DNA of 64,000 nt from Diphasiastrum complanatum (GCA_029204225.1 CM055102.1:7156994-7220993); one strand, 5' to 3'; shown: positions 11,480-23,460, counted from the first letter of the stretch. The notes: a model not told the origin generated them from the sequence alone. Translations and numbers: made by a program.

Positions 11480-12176
11480 GTAATTCATTTTTGATCTTTC
11501 TTTATTTTTTCAGATGCCTTGTGTTCCCTTCATTGTTACTGGCAGTACATTTCCTTTTTTTGGCTTTTTTCCATATGCCTTGTTGTTTCCTTCTATTAGC
11601 ACTGTTAGTGCATGTCATTTCTTTGTTTCTTTCAGATGCTTTGCGTATCAGTACGTTATTATTTTTTAATGCCTTATGTTTTCCCTTCGTACCACTGGTC
11701 GTGCATTTCTTTCTGCTCCGCGAATTTCTTCTGTTCCGTTTTTCATCAAACATAAAGGAATTGGCGTGCTGTTTACTGTTCATTCTTGAAATGTAATTGT
11801 GCAAAGATTGGCATTCCTCAGGAGTTTATTTGTTGCCACAGATTCCTTTTGTGCATTCTTTCTTCAAAAAATTTCAAACACAAGACTGTAAAACAAATGC
11901 AAACCAGATTACAACTTCTAAAAGTCACATGTTCACAGATTATGAATCTCGAAACTTTTATAAGCAAATTGCGGCCCATAAATAGTCCAAAAACAGCTTT
12001 GAGGAGGATATTACAGCCTATCAAAAGCAAAAAAGTGTGGGCTGTTTAAGAAGTTTAAACTTTAAACCATAAAGGAAAGTGTTTAAGCAATCATTTACGG
12101 CTGTTTTACCATTTTGAAAATTCACAAAAAATTCATTCTATGGTTAATTGTGCCATTTGGCATCACATGCTTGCAG
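11480..12176 (+). other. SDR intron 1 (697 bp)
   Basis: Donor GTAATT at 11480 and acceptor TTGCAG ending at 12176, phase 1. Joining restores GGG for the glycine of ITGANGGLG. The intron is T-rich and holds no recognisable transposon. It is the only visible intron of ordinary size in this gene. Confidence 0.88.
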
Positions 12177-12408
12177 GGGCTAATGGAGGATTAGGATTTG
12201 AGACAACAAGGGTTCTTGCCAGCCGAGGTGCTCATGTAATAATGGCTTGTAGAAATACGAAGGCAGCTGAGGATGCAAAACGCTTAATCTTGAAGGAAAA
12301 CCCCGAGGCACAGCTAGACATTTTTCATCTGGATCTGGGCTCCCTAGCCTCTGTGAAGAAATTTGCAAACCAATTCCTGTCTCTTCGGCTTCCTCTCAAT
12401 ATTCTCAT
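12177..12408 (+). CDS. TIC32-like short-chain dehydrogenase, exon 2
   Basis: Completes Gly41 and runs to residue 117 plus two bases. It completes the dinucleotide-binding motif T40-G41-A-N-G44-G-L-G47. It then gives [17 protein letters not shown], where the Arg after beta-2 is consistent with NADP(H) preference. [10 protein letters not shown] follows, whose Asp normally contacts the adenine ring. LPLNIL leads to the strand before NNAG. The exon ends CTCAT before GT-AGGT at 12409 (phase 2). There are no stops or frame breaks. Residues 40-118 align with the family without visible gaps. Confidence 0.92.
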
Positions 12409-13121
12409 GTAGGTAACTCCATAATTTTCAAAGAACTGACTCAAAATAAGCATGCAATTTGTCTTCCAGTTTTTTTGAGCTTGGTTAGTCCTTTGGATCT
12501 CCTGCAATGCTGCCTAGTTTGAACTTTTCTACTAGAGTATTAATTTCTTTTTTGGATCTTGGCATTGCTGGCCTGAGACCTTGTGATCTATGGCTGGCTT
12601 CACATCAATACCTCTGAATGATAAGCAGCAATTTTGGTTCGGCTTCAATTGTAAAACATGTTTTATAATCAGTTACCAGTGATGTGTATAAGAACTGACT
12701 TAATCGGTCCACTGCCTCAGTAGTTCAGTCCAATTCCCTGATAAGGTTATAAGTTGGTTAGAGGTATTGCTAATTCATTGGAACCTGAGATTACTAGTTT
12801 TAGACACATGTTAATATAATGTATGCCAGGCAGACATGCACTGAAGAGACACAGTTCATCTGTTGCGGTGTCTTATAGTCTATATTTTTGCTCTTATCAT
12901 TTTTATGAGCTATTTCTTTCATGTTCTTTTGTTAGTGTTTCAATGATATGCTGATTTGTGAGTATTTTAACAATTTTAGTTCATGTATTTCATTGAAAAA
13001 TAGCTGCTTTAGCATTTTCTATAGGCACACATAGGCGAATTTACGTCTTGATTCAGTCAGAACAGTTAGTAGCTATAATTTGATCCATTGTCAAACTATT
13101 GATAAAGTGGGGTGCTCGCCA

Positions 13122-13285
13122 CTAAGGAAAGAGGGAGATATATACACTCTCTTAGAGCAAAACATCAATTACATGAGTTAATGATCAATTGGTTGGGCCA
13201 TTACCACTCATAATCCGGTCCATGAGGTGCCAGGAAATAGAGAGAAAGATATGCTCTCCTAGAGCAAAACATCAATTACTTGAGA
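13122..13285. repeat. extra 5' half-copy of the 13286 element family
   Basis: A segment running through TCTCTTAGAGCAAAACATCA, ATGATCAATTGGTTGGG and CCATTACCACTCATAATCCG (about 13150-13222) is repeated about 114 bp downstream at the left end of the 13286 element. It is a lone left end with no matching right terminus. Confidence 0.6.
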
Positions 13286-13777
13286 TAATGACCAATTGGT
13301 TGGGCCATTACCACAAATAATCCGGCACTGAGCAGCTCCTGGCCGAGGCCACTCGCTGCCCGGGTGGTGTCCGTCTTGTCTTTGCCCCACTTCTTGAGAA
13401 TTTTCTTTTCTTTCTGCTTAGCCTTGGGCAAATTTTGCTCCTTGCAAGAGGCAAAATGGGCGTCATCAAAGATTTTTGCAAAGCGAATTGCATCCTCGAT
13501 AGTCTGTCGGCCGCGACATGCTTGGCTTGCATGTCCAGAATTTGGTTTTGTAGCAGGATCCATGGCGCTCTAAGGAACGAGGCAAAGGAAAAACAACAAG
13601 GGCTTCGCAACAAAATGGCTTAGAGAGCTTGAGAGATCTACTCAAGGAGACTAGGCCACAACTAAGCTCCTCAATGATGGAAATGGAGCCTTTACCCCCA
13701 TCCCACTCCTTTTCCTTCCTGAAAAGCCTTGCTGGGTGGGATTATTTGTGGTAATGGCCCTCCCAATGGCCATTACC
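13286..13777. mobile_element. terminal-inverted-repeat element with coding-like insert
   Basis: The left end at 13286-13323 carries GGCCATTACCACAAATAATCC-type sequence. Its reverse complement lies at 13739-13777 (GGATTATTTGTGGTAATGGCC). The roughly 410-bp interior has an open minus-strand frame (13276-13563) encoding a Lys/Ala-rich peptide with DAIRFAKIFDDAHFASCKE. The related element at 14341-14464 lacks this interior, so it is either lost there or gained here. Capture of a host gene fragment would resemble Pack-type elements, but the source protein is not recognised. Both right ends are followed by CTACTA; no target duplication could be fixed, so the superfamily is unassigned. Confidence 0.6.
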
Positions 13778-14046
13778 TACTATGCAATTGTCGTTCACTT
13801 AATTTTAACCCGTTTTTGGACCCTATATTATTTTGCATAATTTTTTTTAATTTCTTGTTTTAGCAATTCCGTTGCGCTCAAGCGAGAGAGAGATCAGAGA
13901 AATTCTGCTGCACGAGAAACAGAGATTTTGCTGCGTTCGTGCGTGAGAGAGAAAGAGATATCAGAGAAATTTTGTTGCGCGACAAAAAGAGATTCTGTTG
14001 CGTGCATGTGTGTGTGTGAGAGACAGAGAGAGATAGATTCTGATGC

Positions 14047-14137
<91 letters not shown>

Positions 14138-14180
14138 TGGGAGAGAGAGATTTTGATGCGAGGGAGAGAAAGATCGCGCA

Positions 14181-14251
<71 letters not shown>
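14047..14251. repeat. two long (GA)n microsatellites
   Basis: Runs at about 14047-14133 and 14183-14251, embedded in a wider GA-rich segment (13885-14310). Frames through them are low-complexity. Confidence 0.93.
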
Positions 14252-14255
<4 letters not shown>

Positions 14256-14340
14256 GATGCGAGAGAGAAAGAGGGAGGGGCTGGTTGAGAGAGAGACACT
14301 CTGCTAGAGAAAAAAATCAGGTGAAGATCAATTGCGTATG

Positions 14341-14464
14341 GTAATGATCAATTGTTGAGGCCATTACCACTCATAATCCGGTCCCCGAGCATCTCGTGGC
14401 CTCCGCCACTCGCTGCCTGGGTCCCGAATTATTTGTGATAATGGCCCTCCCAATGGCCATTACC
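14341..14464. mobile_element. short deletion derivative of the 13286 element
   Basis: Left end 14341-14379 and right end 14426-14464 are imperfect inverted repeats (GGCCATTACCACTCATAATCC / GAATTATTTGTGATAATGGCC). Next to the left end is a CTCGTGGCC...GCCACTCGCTGCC stretch matching 13337-13360. The element then goes straight to the right end, so about 370 bp present in the larger copy is missing. This is a MITE-like structure. Confidence 0.65.
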
Positions 14465-14619
14465 TACTACGAAATATTCTGGAGGCATCTCCTCCCACAG
14501 AATTTTCAAGCACACAATTCCTAATGCCACAATCTGGAATGCCTGCTGTGACAGCTGGACTACTATCAAGTTCTGTCGGAATGATTACTCTGACAGCTGG
14601 ATTAGTGATCCATTCTGTT

Positions 14620-14775
14620 TGAATGTCCACCCATCTCCACCCTTCGCACTGAGCATTACGCAGGGGAAGGTCGTAGCCCTCGGGCCTTTCGTGCAATTCG
14701 GGCCTTGCCCTCGGGCAATGGCCCTCCCAGCACGAAAGGCCTCGGGCATGGCCATCCCCCCCACGTAATGCCATC
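14620..14775 (-). repeat. GC-rich repeat, copy 1 (inverted relative to 15606)
   Basis: Its reverse complement carries TTACGTGGGGGG, CTGGGAGGGCC, TGCCCGAGGGC, CTTCCCCTGCGTAATGC and GTGCGAAGG-type words in the same order as 15606-15770. The family is unknown, and the palindromic CCCGAGGGC-type words suggest secondary structure. Confidence 0.65.
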
Positions 14776-15605
14776 CGAGAATTAGGAATATGGTTTTCCG
14801 GAACTCAGATTTTTTTTTTCCTTGAATATTTTTTTGCTTTTGATATTCGGGGGGTCCTTTACTCTTTTCAAGGACTACTGCCCATTCTGTTCCTCATGAA
14901 AGCTACTTTCCCTATATTGTCTATTGCCACTTGAATATTTTTTGCTTCTCTGTGTTTCCAAAGGTTGTATTTTGGTAAGGTCTTCAGATACCCAAATGTT
15001 TTTTCCCTTGAAATAAGATCGATCCTTTCGAAAATTGAAATCCTCTCATGGGCTTCCTTGAATTATATGATCAATGTCTTTGTTTATCTTCTTCCTCTCT
15101 CGACCTTGAAAAGTCTTTGATCATCGAGGCTCCTGAATGTGCATTGTTTTTGTGAAAAGGTCGCTCTTATGATCAGACTAAGGGGCCCTTTGTTTTTGTC
15201 TCATAATCTTCTTTTAGAACTGATGTAGCTTTTATCACCTTCTTATGCACAATCGTGTTAAGAGATGTCATTAGGCACAATGGAAAAGTATTTGCACATC
15301 TATTAAAACTTCATCAATAATCTCTCCTTTAAATGTTGCACATTTTTTCTAGCTTTCACTTTTCTATGTTATCCGTCCTCTCTTTCATAGAACATTGTTT
15401 CGTACCTTTTGGTATGGAACCTATCATTTTGTACGTTTGGAAGGCAATAACATAGTTTGAGGTTAGGTTTATCTTATTATCTCATATCAATTTAAAGCTG
15501 GATATTTTGAGGCAAATTTCTAATTAACCTCAATCGAATGCCGCAAGAAATTGAGGCAACTAGAAATCAATTCAACAACATACATTGAATCTGGCTCATT
15601 GAAAT

Positions 15606-15770
15606 AGACCCATTTACGTTGGGGGAAAGGACCTCCCTTGAGGCCGTTCCGCCCTGGGAGGGCCCAATGCCCGAGGGCGGGAGCCCGAGGGCTTATGCCC
15701 GAGCAAGGCGGAACGACCGAGAGGAAGAGGGTCTTCCCCTGCGTAATGCCAATGTGCGAAGGTGGACACC
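15606..15770 (+). repeat. GC-rich repeat, copy 2
   Basis: Shares ordered blocks with the reverse complement of 14620-14775, including CTGGGAGGGCCC, TGCCCGAGGGC and TTCCCCTGCGTAATGCC. It differs in the middle. The 830 bp between the two copies (14776-15605) is ordinary T-rich intron with no recognised feature. Confidence 0.65.
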
Positions 15771-15880
15771 GTGTTTTTTTTTTTTGGGCCGTATGATATG
15801 GACATACGGCCGCACGCGTGGACTACAAATTTTTTTTTTTTCGCATTTATTATGCAGATTGTTTTACATTTGTGGTGGAA

Positions 15881-15934
15881 GGTGCATGTGGATAGCCAAT
15901 GACGGGCTGCCACATAGCACATGCACATTACGCC

Positions 15935-15978
<44 letters not shown>

Positions 15979-16018
15979 TGTGCTATGTGGCAGCCCGTCA
16001 TTGGATGTCCACATGCAC
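15881..16018. mobile_element. hairpin element with 44-bp arms around (TA)n
   Basis: The left arm 15882-15925 and right arm 15975-16018 are reverse complements with about three mismatches (GTGCATGTGGATAGCC / GTGCATGTGGACATCC, then identical). The loop is a (TA)n tract (about 15936-15974). The structure suits a hairpin MITE or a cruciform-forming insert. It lies close to the 3' side of the GC-rich repeat copy 2 and may belong to the same element. Confidence 0.7.
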
Positions 16019-18063
16019 ATTCCATCGGAACTCTCATGTGCTACGTGTCAACATTTGATTAGCTGATTATGAGAAGAATGGTCACCTAAAATTCTGGTTC
16101 TAAAATTCACATGAACATTGTGTGAGGGGAGGTGCCTCCAAAATACAAAGGAAACCTAAGCACTTGACATTACGAGGTTAAGAACAACTTGTCTATGTTT
16201 TGAAATCTAGGATTTCTACCCTCCATTGAAATAAACGCATTTAGGAGGTTAAGAACAACTCATCTAGGTTTCAGACTATAATTAAATCGATAGGATATTT
16301 TGAAGGTAAAATCCTGGTGCGGGGTTGCATTTTTTGAATGGATTTGTTTCCATTGCTTTTTTTGCCAAGTTGATCCCAAGTAGTATGCTAGTTTTGCCCA
16401 AATCCATCCCCAATTAGGCTACGCAATCCAACAATGTCTTTTAGCTGATTGTTTTAAGCTATTATCCCAGTTGAGCATTTCCCAACTACGATTCCAAACA
16501 ATCTTTTGTAGCTTCAATTCAACTGTTGGGGCAATTTTAGGGCTATTGCAGTATTTATGAAAAAAAGAAACAAAATAAAAAATACGTATCTAATGTTTTA
16601 GAAACTAAAAACATGTGCAGAGCTTGTATGGAATGCCGTTTTGTATGTGCTTCTGGGGGTGCACCTTCCGGAGTCCAGAAGGTGCTTGTAAAAATAATTT
16701 GTCAAAAAAAAAATTGCCCCATAGATTACGTTCTGTGAAGCGGTCAGTTTTCTTTGTAAAAATTTGAAAATTGATTTTACGTATGCTATAGAACTTAGAT
16801 GCTCTCTTTCATATCCCTCAATGTAAACTCCTTCATCTTTTGAATATGCGACACATGTATTTTATGTAATTTTAAGCCCAAATTTGTTAATTTAGGACCA
16901 TGAATTAGTGCTTGCCAAAAGATCGACAAATACAAACAAGCCAATTGTTGAAATTCACTTTTTATCACTTTATTTTAGATTTTTAAGTTTTTTAATGATT
17001 CAAAATTAGTTATTTTTAGTTATAAATTTCAAATTTTAAGGTTCAATTTCATTTCAATCTTATGGGTATTTAAAAAGATAGGTTTGAAAATATTTTACGC
17101 TCACTTGCATGAATTGCTCTTTCAAAATAGAAAATCTCCTCTTTACATGATAAATTTAATCACAGAAAGGAAAATATGCCCAAGCCCTTTAAGCTTCTAT
17201 TTTGAGACCTAAGAATAAATATGGAACGATTCCATTTTATACGGAACCTTTCCATACCATGTTCCGTACGGTTCCGTGGAGAATATCCACAGAACATGTA
17301 TCGAACATGTATTTTATTTATAAAAAAAAAATTCAATTTTTACTAAATTAAATCTAAAAAAAAACCTATGAAATGTACAATATATATAGAAAAATATAAA
17401 TAAAAGGTACATAAAAACCCTTTTTTGAGCTTTTTATCTGTGGATTTAGGATTTTTTGGCCTTTTTTAGGGGTTTTTTAAATGTTTTTGGGCATTATTAG
17501 TGATTTTTTAAAAACAGTTCTTAAAAAAAGAGGGTATTTTCCATGGTATGGAACTGTTCCTTACCATAGGATGGTTCCGTACCGTGGGGACCCACAGAAT
17601 GCATTCCTGGGATCCATGGTTGAGACATTGCTTGCTCTATTTTTGGCTGTCTAATATGTGTCCTTTGCTACACAACCAAATTCAAATAGTACATTTATCT
17701 TTGTAATGTCGAGTGTATCGTCCTTATAGTTTCTTTGGTTTTGGCCATCTGCATCCCTTCTTATACTGATTATTATTATAATGCTTGCAAGTAACAAGAG
17801 CTTACTCTACTACAACATTGAGCTTGTTTTGAGGCTCTTAAATCATTTAGACATGAATTTATTATATCAGGAAGTTAGTGTGGCAAGAAGGAGATAATAG
17901 CGCAAAGTTAAAAACATGCAAAGCCCTAATCAAGGGGGTGTTCAAGCCTTGATCTGGTTGGCAAAAGTAGGGCTATTCAGAGAAAGTGGGGCCCGTAATG
18001 CTCCACCTTTCCTTTGACTAGGTGGGTCCTGTTCATGAGGTAGGAGGGGCTAATTAGCGTCCA
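16019..18063. other. intronic DNA, mostly unrecognised
   Basis: AT-rich sequence. Blocks at about 17249-17305 and 17560-17610 share CCATG-TTCCGTACGGTTCCGTGG-like sequence and GGAACNNTTCC words in direct orientation, flanking an A/T-rich stretch. They could be termini of a small decayed element. Nothing else is recognised. Confidence 0.4.
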
Positions 18064-20180
18064 TGGTAACGTTTGGTCCATCTAGCACTATTTATTGGTG
18101 CCTCACAATATATTATTGATGCCTTGGTCCATCTAGCATCAATATATTACTGATGCCTTGGTCATCTAACACTATTGTTGGTGCCTCGCAGCTTGCCATT
18201 TTTGTTCATTATGTTGGCCCTTTTATTCATGTATAGGTAGCTTTTACTAGCTAGTTATTTGGAGTGGGGGTCTTTTAGGAGGAGGGTGCACTATTTTCCC
18301 TCCATAAGTTTTGCCTCCCTTGATTGATTGAATCCTGCTTTTAGGTTCCTAAAGGGACTATAAAAATGCATTAGTAATGCCCATTTCTTGGTGTATTAAT
18401 TTCATATTGCTTGAGCTCTTTGTGGAAAAACTCATTGCTATTGTTGGTAGGGCTTTAGCCATCAATGTTATGTGATGCCTTTGGTCATTGTTTATAGAGA
18501 AACCATCATTTGCTTCATGTATTGTCTCTTTTATGCTTCATTGATATCAATGTATGTGATAAAGTTCATAAGAAGGTATCAAAGCACTTCTGTGCCTTCT
18601 TTAGTTGTTGATTTTTTCTCTCTCTAGAAATTATTTGTTTCATGGCCGTTTTCTCTATAGCCATCAGCATTTTCCATCATATCTCTTTTTGTTTGCGATG
18701 CCACATAGACACAAGTTGCAACAAAGGAGCATCTTGATTCTCTTGTTGGGTCTATAGTTCAAGATAAGGTATGTTCGGAGGGTATTGTTGCTAATTAGGT
18801 ATGTTTCAATGGGCCACTACCTTCAACTGTTCTTGATGAGATTTAGCTACAGGGTCTTGATGCATACTATAATGGCGAGATGTTGCTTTAGATGAGGATT
18901 CTATGCACGGTCATTTATCAATCATGGTGTCTCCTATTCAACATGTTCTCGTGGATACATATCTAGAGTAGTCACATAAAGTCGTATTCTTGTGGGACCA
19001 TTTGATTTTCCAGATTAACATTTGGTGCATGTATTTTCATTTTTCAAGCAAGTAGTAGAACCTACAAATTCAAAGCGTCTGGAGAAACTTATTTTCATTG
19101 AGAACATGATGTTCTGTTTTGACTGTTGATGATGTGTTTGATGCAAACCAGTCCTATGATCCACATGCATGCATAGTACCAATATATTCACTTTTACTTT
19201 TTTTGGCAATCACAAAGGTTCTAGGGTTACTATGCATGCTCAACTTTCAAAGATATTGGAGTCCATGATGCTATAGCTTAACAGATCCCCCTAGAATTTT
19301 CCTTGTACATATGATTTGGGATCTTATGGCTCCTTTTGCCTCCATGCATCTCCTTTTAATAGGATGTTTCCTATGCAGAGTTGACATGGGTACATCAAGC
19401 ACATGGTGAACATGGTTAGCAGGGATGGTTTTCATGGATTTGATCTTCTAAGTTCCTAGATGTCCTTTTGTGGCATTCTTGGTCTTGATGACTAGCATAT
19501 GCATTTGTTCATATTCTTGCTAATGGTGCTCATCAATCGTGGTCACTATGGATTACTGGGATTGGTACAACTATATGTCCATAATTACGTATGGTTACTT
19601 GCCATGCTTGGTTTGTTATGACTTGCTTGGCATCATTGTGATGATATATATTGTTATTGGTGATGCTATTGGACCATGAATTTTTGAATTCTAGTTACAG
19701 TAGTTATTTATCACACAATACCAGATATTCTATGCGGTGATATATTTTAGTGGTTTCTAGGCGATGATAGTTTCAGTCGAGTCTATTCTCTGACACACCT
19801 TTTGGGATCCTATGGTTCTGTTCATATTGAGAGTTCTACAATTAAAAAAACTATAGCTAACTCTAGTTGACCACCATTCCATACTTCCAACTTATATGGA
19901 GACCTAGTTTCCTTTGGCATTCTTGGGCAATCTATATTCCTTGATAGCATTTCATATTTCTCTTTATGTTGATGCTTTATGGTTTGACATGGATTTCTTT
20001 TTTAGCATTTGGCCTTATGTGGCTTGTATTTGACATTGAGTAGATTTAACATCTTTGATGTACTTACTAGATGCTACTTTATACATGCCCACATTAAGAG
20101 CAATGTTTTTTCAATCAGGGGGTGTTATAGATGTGTCATCCATCTAGCAATATTACTGGTGCCTCACAATGTATTGATCC
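18064..20180 (+). mobile_element. decayed LTR element without recognisable pol
   Basis: Parts of two LTR-like ends match: 18064 onward and 20123-20180 share CCATCTAGCA, GGTGCCTCACAAT and following bases. After the left LTR comes AGGTATCAAAGC at 18573-18584, two mismatches from the plant copia initiator-Met primer site. Before the right LTR is a purine run (GGGGG at 20118-20122). The roughly 1.5-kb interior has no convincing gag or pol motif. It may be a non-autonomous or heavily mutated element; the 3' LTR is truncated. Confidence 0.5.
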
Positions 20181-20880
20181 TTTGCGACCATAGGTGTTGT
20201 GTATAATAGAAATATGTATTTAAGCATGATAGAAAACAATTGAAATATTTGTCAATGTCTCTGATGAAGCTTGTTATGCATGTGAGTTTTAACAATGAAG
20301 CTTTGGAGTGTTCTCATATCCTTAGGCTATAGGAAATTGTCACTCATGGTGTTGAAATTGTTCCTAAAAGTCCTCTCATAACATATGTAGACTTTCACAC
20401 GCCATGGAATCATGCATCTCAGTTTCAACCTCCCCTTCATTGCAAAAGATACAAACACGTTATTTTCATTTCAACGATGGTCACATCCATCTTCTTGTTT
20501 CTGATTTTAGGTCACACGAGCTAGCTCGTATCCTTGAAATAGAATCTTTCCCTGCAAAGAAACATCTAGTGTCATTTGTAATTGTGTTGTGCCTTATATG
20601 ATGAGATATAGCTATTGCTTGTAAAATTGCATTTTTCTCTTGAAAGGACCTTCTCACACGTTTTGGATGAACTTTTTTTCAAAAACAAAATTAAATCTTC
20701 ATTGCATTTGCTAAATTTTCCAATATGATAGCCATCTTGTAGTGTCATGTCGAGTGCTAAGTGATTAAGGAGTTGAAAACTTTGAATTGATACTTATCAA
20801 AATCCTTCACCTTGTATTCATGTGTTAACGAATAGCTCTCAAAGTAGCTATTGTCTTCAAAGATAAAAGATTAAATCTAG
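20181..20880. other. intronic DNA without recognised gene
   Basis: Short frames only. It may include the degraded 3' part of the adjacent LINE remnant. Confidence 0.35.
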
Positions 20881-20889
20881 TCAAGAGAA

Positions 20890-21280
20890 TTAAAAAAGGT
20901 GACATTTGCCATTTATGTAATCAAGAATCTTTTGTGGACCCATTCAATTTCCAACCAATGAGAATGTGGAATGCTTCTTCCCCAAACCTCACATGCATCG
21001 AGGACACGTGTGAATAGTGTTTGAAAAAGTCATCTCTTGTTATGCCATCTATAAAGATCTAGTCTTCCACAAGCTAGTTAGTGAGTAGATTTGTGAGGTG
21101 CAAAATAATAAGCAGCTACGTAATTATTTTCCATCATGACTTTTAGCCATAAGAATTGGTTTTTTGGATCTTGATTATGAAAAGTAATTGTTTTTGCCAA
21201 TAAATCTCGAGCATCTCATACTATTCCTCCAAATCCTTTATTTTGTTCCCTCTTTAAGTTCGATGTTGGATACAAGTGGG
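20890..21280 (-). pseudogene. LINE reverse-transcriptase C-terminal remnant
   Basis: The minus strand near 21035-20945 reads LFTRVLDACEVWGRS-IPHSHWLEIE-VHKRFLIT. This fits the post-RT segment (YGCEVWG...W..IE..QKRF) of a plant LINE family, and is the same region as near 27.8-28.0 kb in this window. Upstream of it (21230-21100) is GGIV-DARDLLAKTITFHNQDPKNQFLWLKVM with a stop. The piece is short, with stops and no catalytic domain, so it is non-functional. It lies antisense to the host gene. Confidence 0.55.
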
Positions 21281-22145
21281 TTTTCCAATTGTAGGTAGCT
21301 TGAAATTTCATGTTCCCATGTCTCCAATAATAATATGATATCAAATTCTTTAGCCACCACTAAGATTTATACATTCACTCCATGGGAAACCAGTACAACT
21401 CCTAGAATCCAGTTGTATCCTTGACCATTTCTTGGCCCCATACACCACTTGTCCCTATTTAAACATTGATGCCCAAAAGAATGAAATGGCAAGAGAGTTG
21501 GATTTGGGGCACCCTTGAACAAAAGCAACAGTCTTGGTAACATAGAATGTGACTTGGTGAAAGAATTTAACTCACTCACCAAAGGATCGCTACTACTTCA
21601 CACTACAAATTATGAACCAAGTTTGACTTCTCATGAGGAGGACACCGCAATCAAGCCTGGCACATGGTCTGCATGTCCATGCCATTTCTTGCCATACCCA
21701 TGTCATAGCTACACATGATCGTGCATCAAAGTAAAAATCTATGAAAGGGAGAGGAAAAGAGTGTGGAAAGAGCTTGCTTTGATATCATTAGACTTGACAA
21801 ATATTACGTAAGTTTTAGTCATCGCTTGCTTTCCCAAGCTATACGAGTCTTTCATCTTCATCGTCCACTATCCTCAACTTTTCTTTCAACAAGTTGGTGA
21901 TAAAACTTCAATTGATAAGCCCATGTCATTGTTTCCTCGTTGTGGCTATGAACTTAAGATTGTAGTAGGTCAGGTTCAATTTCTGAATGCGCTTACACCT
22001 TCGCAAGAGTTGATATTCCCTTTTGAATTTTTCATTCTTTCTTGTAGGTGGAAGTGGTCTGAGTCTTAAAGCTGAATATTTTTCCTTAGTGCTTAATTCT
22101 GTTGTGAATCTGATGTCGACTTCGACAACTTCGGTTCTCCGAGTA
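21281..22145. other. intronic DNA with possible element ends
   Basis: GCTTTGATATCATTA at about 21772 is a weak antisense copia primer-site look-alike. A minus-strand frame at 21926-22180 reads on from the primer site at 22146 but shows no gag domain. No firm feature. Confidence 0.3.
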
Positions 22146-22330
22146 GCTCTGATACCACTGATGTAGATCTTGGAATTCAAAGAAGTCAGAGACTTCGAGC
22201 ACTTTGAACGTGATTCACTGAATTGAGCTCAGATGGAGCCGATTTGTCCAGGCAAGCTATTGCTTCATTCTGCGATCAGACATCCTCCGAACTACAGATA
22301 GCTACTGGTAATCTAATACTAATTTATGAA
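22146..22330 (-). mobile_element. copia primer site plus LTR fragment (antisense)
   Basis: GCTCTGATACCA at 22146-22157 is the reverse complement of TGGTATCAGAGC, the usual plant copia primer site. The adjoining 22160-22325 matches 25965-26110 in the LTR at 25923-26369 (AAGAAGTCAGAGACTTCGAGCACTT, GGAGCCGATTTGTC, CAGACATCCTCCGAACTACA). It is a truncated second 5' LTR joined directly to the broken pol of the next element. Confidence 0.7.
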
Positions 22331-22334
22331 TAGT

Positions 22335-23460
22335 AGATATGTGTCAAATGACATCGGAAGTATATCTACTTATGAATTGAGCAAGCATGAATACTCCATA
22401 GGCAATGTCCGGCCTTGTATTGTCTGCCAAGTACATCAAAGAATCAATAAGTCTTCTGTAGGGCTTATGCTACATTTCTTGTCGTTCTGCATCATCTTTG
22501 GGACAGTCTTCACTTGTTAGTACTGTGTTAGGTACCATAGGAGTATTCACTCCCTTGCAATCTGTCATGTCAAAATCATTCATAATCTTTTGAATGTATC
22601 TTGATTGGTGTAGATGTAATTTCCCACCTTCAAGATCTCTGTCGATTTGCAAACCCAGGTAGCACTTTGCTTCTCCTTGGTCCGATATTTCAAAGTGCTT
22701 TGAAATATCATGCTTTATCTGTGCAATCACGTTGTCGTTTCTTAACAAGATCAGTGTGTTGTCCACATAGACATCAATGATGATGATTTCTCCATCTATG
22801 ACCTTTACATAAACATTGTAATCGGCCATCAAGGGCTAAAAGCCTAAGGATCTGAGAGCATGATCCTTTTTCTTGTACCACTGTCCCGCAAACTGTTTGA
22901 GTCCATAAATGCTTCTTTGCATTTTTCAGGCATAGTCAAGAAATGACTCACGGGTAAAACTTGGTGGCTGGTCCATATAGACTTCTTCCTTCAGATCACC
23001 ATGCAGAAAGGCTGTCTTCTCATCCACAGTATGGATTTTCAAATTGTAGGCTACTGCATAAGCAAACAATATGCGTATCGATGTATGCTTTACAGCAAGA
23101 GGGAATGTTTCAGTATAGTCGATGCCATACTTCTATGAGAAACCTTTAGCAAAAAGTTTGGTTTTGTATCTTGATACATTGCCATCTGGTCTATATTTGT
23201 ATTTGTAGATCCATTTACACTTGACAGTCTTGGTACTGGTTCAAGAGTCCAGACCTTGTTTGCTTGCATGAAGTTCATTTCTTCCTCCATTGCCTTTATC
23301 CATTTGTCCTTGTCGGGACTGTCGATGGCTTTTTCATAAGTTTGTGCTTCACCACCGAATCCACAAAACTCTTCGGCTGTCGAAGCTGAGCTGTCAGGCA
23401 CAAATATGACTGGTGCTCTTCTTTCTCTTGTCAATCTCCTTGGAGATTGAGCTAGCACTT
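22335..23460 (-). pseudogene. Copia-B reverse transcriptase / start of RNase H (antisense)
   Basis: Minus-strand frames give WIKAMEEEMNFMQANKVWTLEP (RT entry), EKTAFLHGDLKEEVYMDQP, IYGLKQ, IIIDVYVDNTLILLRNDN, then CYLGLQIDRD, and SLMYLADNTRPDIAYGV near the left end. The RT catalytic YVDD is changed to YVDN. Stops and frame shifts separate the pieces (near 23085-23150 and 22830-22960). The RNase H region is lost at about 22335, where the LTR fragment begins. The element cannot move by itself. Confidence 0.85.

Noticed and set aside
21771-21790. GCTTTGATATCATTA as an antisense copia primer site
   Set aside because: Too many mismatches and no LTR pair or gag next to it.
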